Positions 6,405 through 8,148 of a stretch of 8,148 nt of DNA are shown one piece after another. Within the stretch, counting starts at the first letter, position 1. Each line of letters opens with the position of its first letter. The DNA lies in assembly GCA_009703845.1 (NCBI GenBank), contig WLFI01000027.1:1-8148 (forward strand). Direction: 5' to 3'. The position numbers and the translations under genes were made by a program. This DNA comes from Actinomycetota bacterium (GTDB lineage: Bacteria; Actinomycetota; Actinomycetes; Actinomycetales; Microbacteriaceae). The notes below the pieces were generated by a model that was not told the DNA's origin, did no database searches, and worked only from the letters and a program-made list of their open reading frames with translations.

Positions 6405-7172
6405 GTGAGTGAAGAAGAGCAGGTAAACAGCGTGGATGCGCACGCGCACTCTGGCGCAGGTGCTGAGTCTGGCGACTCGGGTGCCGCTGAGGCTGCCGCC
6501 GCCGGCCCCACTCCGTCACCCGAACAAACCACCTGGGGCGTTGGCCCTTGGGAGGGCCCGTGGCCCGACGGTGCCGGCACCGACCCGAACTCACCGTTCG
6601 ATGTCGAGCTGCTCGAAAACGGCGACACTCGCAATGTGCTCGACCACTACCGATACTGGCGTATGGATGCGATCGTGGCCGACCTCGACTCGCGCCGCCA
6701 CAAGTTTCACGTTGCCATCGAGAATTGGCAGCACGACCTAAACATCGGTTCGATCGTGCGCACCGCCAACGCGTTTCTGGCAGCCGAGGTTCACATCATC
6801 GGCCACCGTCGCTGGAACCGTCGTGGGGCCATGGTCACCGACCGCTACCAGCACGTGCGTCACCACAACACCGTTGAAGAGTTTGTCGAATGGGCCCGCA
6901 CTTGTGGTTTGGGTGCCGGAGGCGGCGCACTGCCGATCATCGGAATCGACAACGTCGAAGGTTGCCAAAAGATCGAGACCTTCGACATGCCCGAGGCCTG
7001 CGTCTTTTTGTTCGGCCAAGAGGGCCCCGGTTTGAGCGAGGCTGCGCTCGCAGCATCCGAGGTTTTTCTAGAGATAAGCCAGTTCGGGTCAACCCGCTCG
7101 ATCAACGCCAGCGCTGCCGCTGCCATCACCATGCACTGCTGGGTAGAGCAGCACGTGTTTGCTAGGCGATAA
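6405..7172 (+). CDS. SpoU/TrmH-family RNA 2'-O-methyltransferase
   Basis: A 255-residue SPOUT-class methyltransferase that transfers a methyl group from S-adenosylmethionine to a ribose 2'-OH of tRNA or rRNA. The three SpoU motifs are clear: motif 1 NIGSIVRTAN (residues 113-122, with Asn113 and Arg119), motif 2 FGQEGPGLS (203-211), and motif 3 ISQFGSTRSINASAAAAI (224-241, with Asn234). Motif 3 contributes to the trefoil knot in the family. The first 55 or so residues are Ala-, Gly-, Pro- and acid-rich and look disordered. The GTG start is read from the leaderless promoter pattern and may be wrong; the conserved part begins around VGPWEG (residue 46). The RNA substrate is not determinable here. 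purA follows after about 51 bases. Confidence 0.93.
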   Translation: MSEEEQVNSVDAHAHSGAGAESGDSGAAEAAAAGPTPSPEQTTWGVGPWEGPWPDGAGTDPNSPFDVELLENGDTRNVLDHYRYWRMDAIVADLDSRRHKFHVAIENWQHDLNIGSIVRTANAFLAAEVHIIGHRRWNRRGAMVTDRYQHVRHHNTVEEFVEWARTCGLGAGGGALPIIGIDNVEGCQKIETFDMPEACVFLFGQEGPGLSEAALAASEVFLEISQFGSTRSINASAAAAITMHCWVEQHVFARR

Positions 7173-7181
7173 ACTTGAGAG

Positions 7182-7195
7182 GTGCCCATCGGCAC
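7182..7195 (+). other. Small hairpin upstream of purA
   Basis: GTGCC (7182-7186), CATC loop, and GGCAC (7191-7195) form a perfect five-bp stem. There is no T-run after it, so it is not a convincing terminator. If TAAACT (7170-7175, overlapping the methyltransferase stop codon) is a -10 box, this hairpin would lie at the 5' end of a purA transcript. Confidence 0.3.
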
Positions 7196-7223
7196 AAAGA
7201 CTCCCGTGACGAAATGAGAGCTC

Positions 7224-8148
7224 ATGCCTGCTGTCGTGATCATCGGAGCCCAGTGGGGCGACGAAGGTAAAGGCAAAGCCACCGACCTGCTAGCCGAGCA
7301 CATCGAATATGTGGTCAAGTTCAACGGCGGTAACAACGCCGGCCACACCGTTGTCATCGGCAACGAAAAATACGCCCTCCACCTTCTTCCGTCGGGCATT
7401 CTGACCCCGGGCGTCATCCCAGTTATTTCTAACGGCGTGGTCATCGACCTAGAGGTTCTATTCCACGAAATCGACGCACTGAACGCTCGCGGCATCGACA
7501 CCTCGCGCCTGCGCGTATCGGCCAACGCCCACGTCATCACGCCTTATCACGTGACCATCGACAAGACCACCGAGCGCTTTTTGGGCAAGCGTGCCATCGG
7601 CACCACCGGCCGCGGCATTGGCCCAACCTATGCCGACAAGATCAACCGCGTTGGCATTCGCATTCAAGACCTATTTGACCCAAGCATTCTTCGCCAAAAA
7701 GTTGAGGGCGCCCTGGTTCAGAAGAATTCGCTACTCACCAAGGTTTACAACCGAGCAGCAATTCGAGTGGATGAGGTCGTGGCTGAACTCTTGAGCTACG
7801 CCGAGCGTCTTCGCCCGATGGTTGCCGACACCGCGCTAGAACTGCACGAGGCACTCGAAGCCGGCAAGACCGTTCTGTTCGAGGGCGGCCAGGCGACCAT
7901 GCTCGACGTCGACCACGGAACCTACCCGTTCGTAACTTCGTCGAACGCAACCGCCGGTGGAGCATCCACTGGTTCGGGCATTGGCCCTCGCGAGTTCAAG
8001 ACCGTCATCGGCATCGTCAAGGCCTACACAACTCGCGTTGGTGCCGGCCCGTTCCCGACCGAACTATTCGACGCATGGGGCGAGCAACTGCGCGCAACCG
8101 GCCACGAATACGGCACCACCACCGGCCGCCCGCGCCGCTGTGGCTGGT
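7224..8148 (+). CDS. purA: Adenylosuccinate synthetase, partial (first 308 codons)
   Basis: This enzyme joins IMP and aspartate using GTP to make adenylosuccinate, the first committed step of AMP synthesis, in the cytoplasm. The N-terminal signature is intact: [11 protein letters not shown] at residues 8-18 with catalytic Asp13, and [11 protein letters not shown] at 33-43 with catalytic His41, exactly the positions in the E. coli enzyme. GTTGRGIGP at about 126-134 and FEGGQ near residue 213 are also typical. The gene leaves the window at the GRPRRCGW segment, so about 120 of the usual roughly 430 residues are missing. The ATG at 7224 gives [18 protein letters not shown], matching actinobacterial starts; its ribosome site (GAGAG, three bases upstream) is close and weak. 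Confidence 0.98.
   Translation, partial: MPAVVIIGAQWGDEGKGKATDLLAEHIEYVVKFNGGNNAGHTVVIGNEKYALHLLPSGILTPGVIPVISNGVVIDLEVLFHEIDALNARGIDTSRLRVSANAHVITPYHVTIDKTTERFLGKRAIGTTGRGIGPTYADKINRVGIRIQDLFDPSILRQKVEGALVQKNSLLTKVYNRAAIRVDEVVAELLSYAERLRPMVADTALELHEALEAGKTVLFEGGQATMLDVDHGTYPFVTSSNATAGGASTGSGIGPREFKTVIGIVKAYTTRVGAGPFPTELFDAWGEQLRATGHEYGTTTGRPRRCGW

Noticed and set aside
6860..7540. Minus-strand open frame of 226 codons opposite the methyltransferase and purA
   Set aside because: Both plus-strand genes carry clear family motifs across this region, and the antisense translation shows no domain.
1..8148. tRNA, rRNA, CRISPR array, insertion sequence or phage gene
   Set aside because: No cloverleaf, rRNA segment, regularly spaced direct repeat, transposase or phage-like protein was recognised anywhere in the window.

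Overview
The window looks like a moderately GC-rich actinobacterium, most likely Microbacteriaceae (the small freshwater Rhodoluna/Aquiluna type is a good fit). This rests on recalled similarity of the SpoU-family methyltransferase and PurA, on GTG starts, and on promoters that look leaderless. No database search was run, so the placement is an inference.

Left part (1-1621, + strand): the C-terminal part of a GH1 beta-glucosidase-type glycosidase, then 43 bp later a LacI-family sugar-responsive regulator. This is a typical beta-glucoside utilisation arrangement. It is followed by a 190-bp regulatory gap (1622-1811) with four copies of CGAAAC in about 105 bp, counting one at the end of the regulator gene. 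The last copy lies in a LacI-type imperfect palindrome over the presumed -35 of a promoter facing right.

Centre (1812-5526, + strand): two tandem genes 43 bp apart encode Sec-secreted, beta-rich proteins of 673 and 549 residues that I cannot assign to a named family. They share one architecture: signal peptide, two copies of a roughly 150-170 residue module, a Big_1/Ig-like domain, and a lysine-rich beta C-terminal domain, with no sortase motif or membrane anchor. They look like paralogous cell-surface or S-layer-like/adhesin-like proteins and are the most novel content here. A long inverted repeat (5542-5590) closes this unit and probably ends transcription from both sides.

Right part (5593-8148): a NagD-type HAD phosphatase on the minus strand; a divergent SpoU/TrmH-family RNA 2'-O-methyltransferase starting only 38 bp away, with mirror-image -10-like boxes suggesting two leaderless transcripts; and the first 308 codons of purA (adenylosuccinate synthetase), which runs off the window.

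Overall, a surface-protein pair lies between a sugar-utilisation operon and housekeeping genes. The operator-like sites suggest, but do not prove, that the adjacent LacI regulator links sugar availability to expression of the surface proteins.
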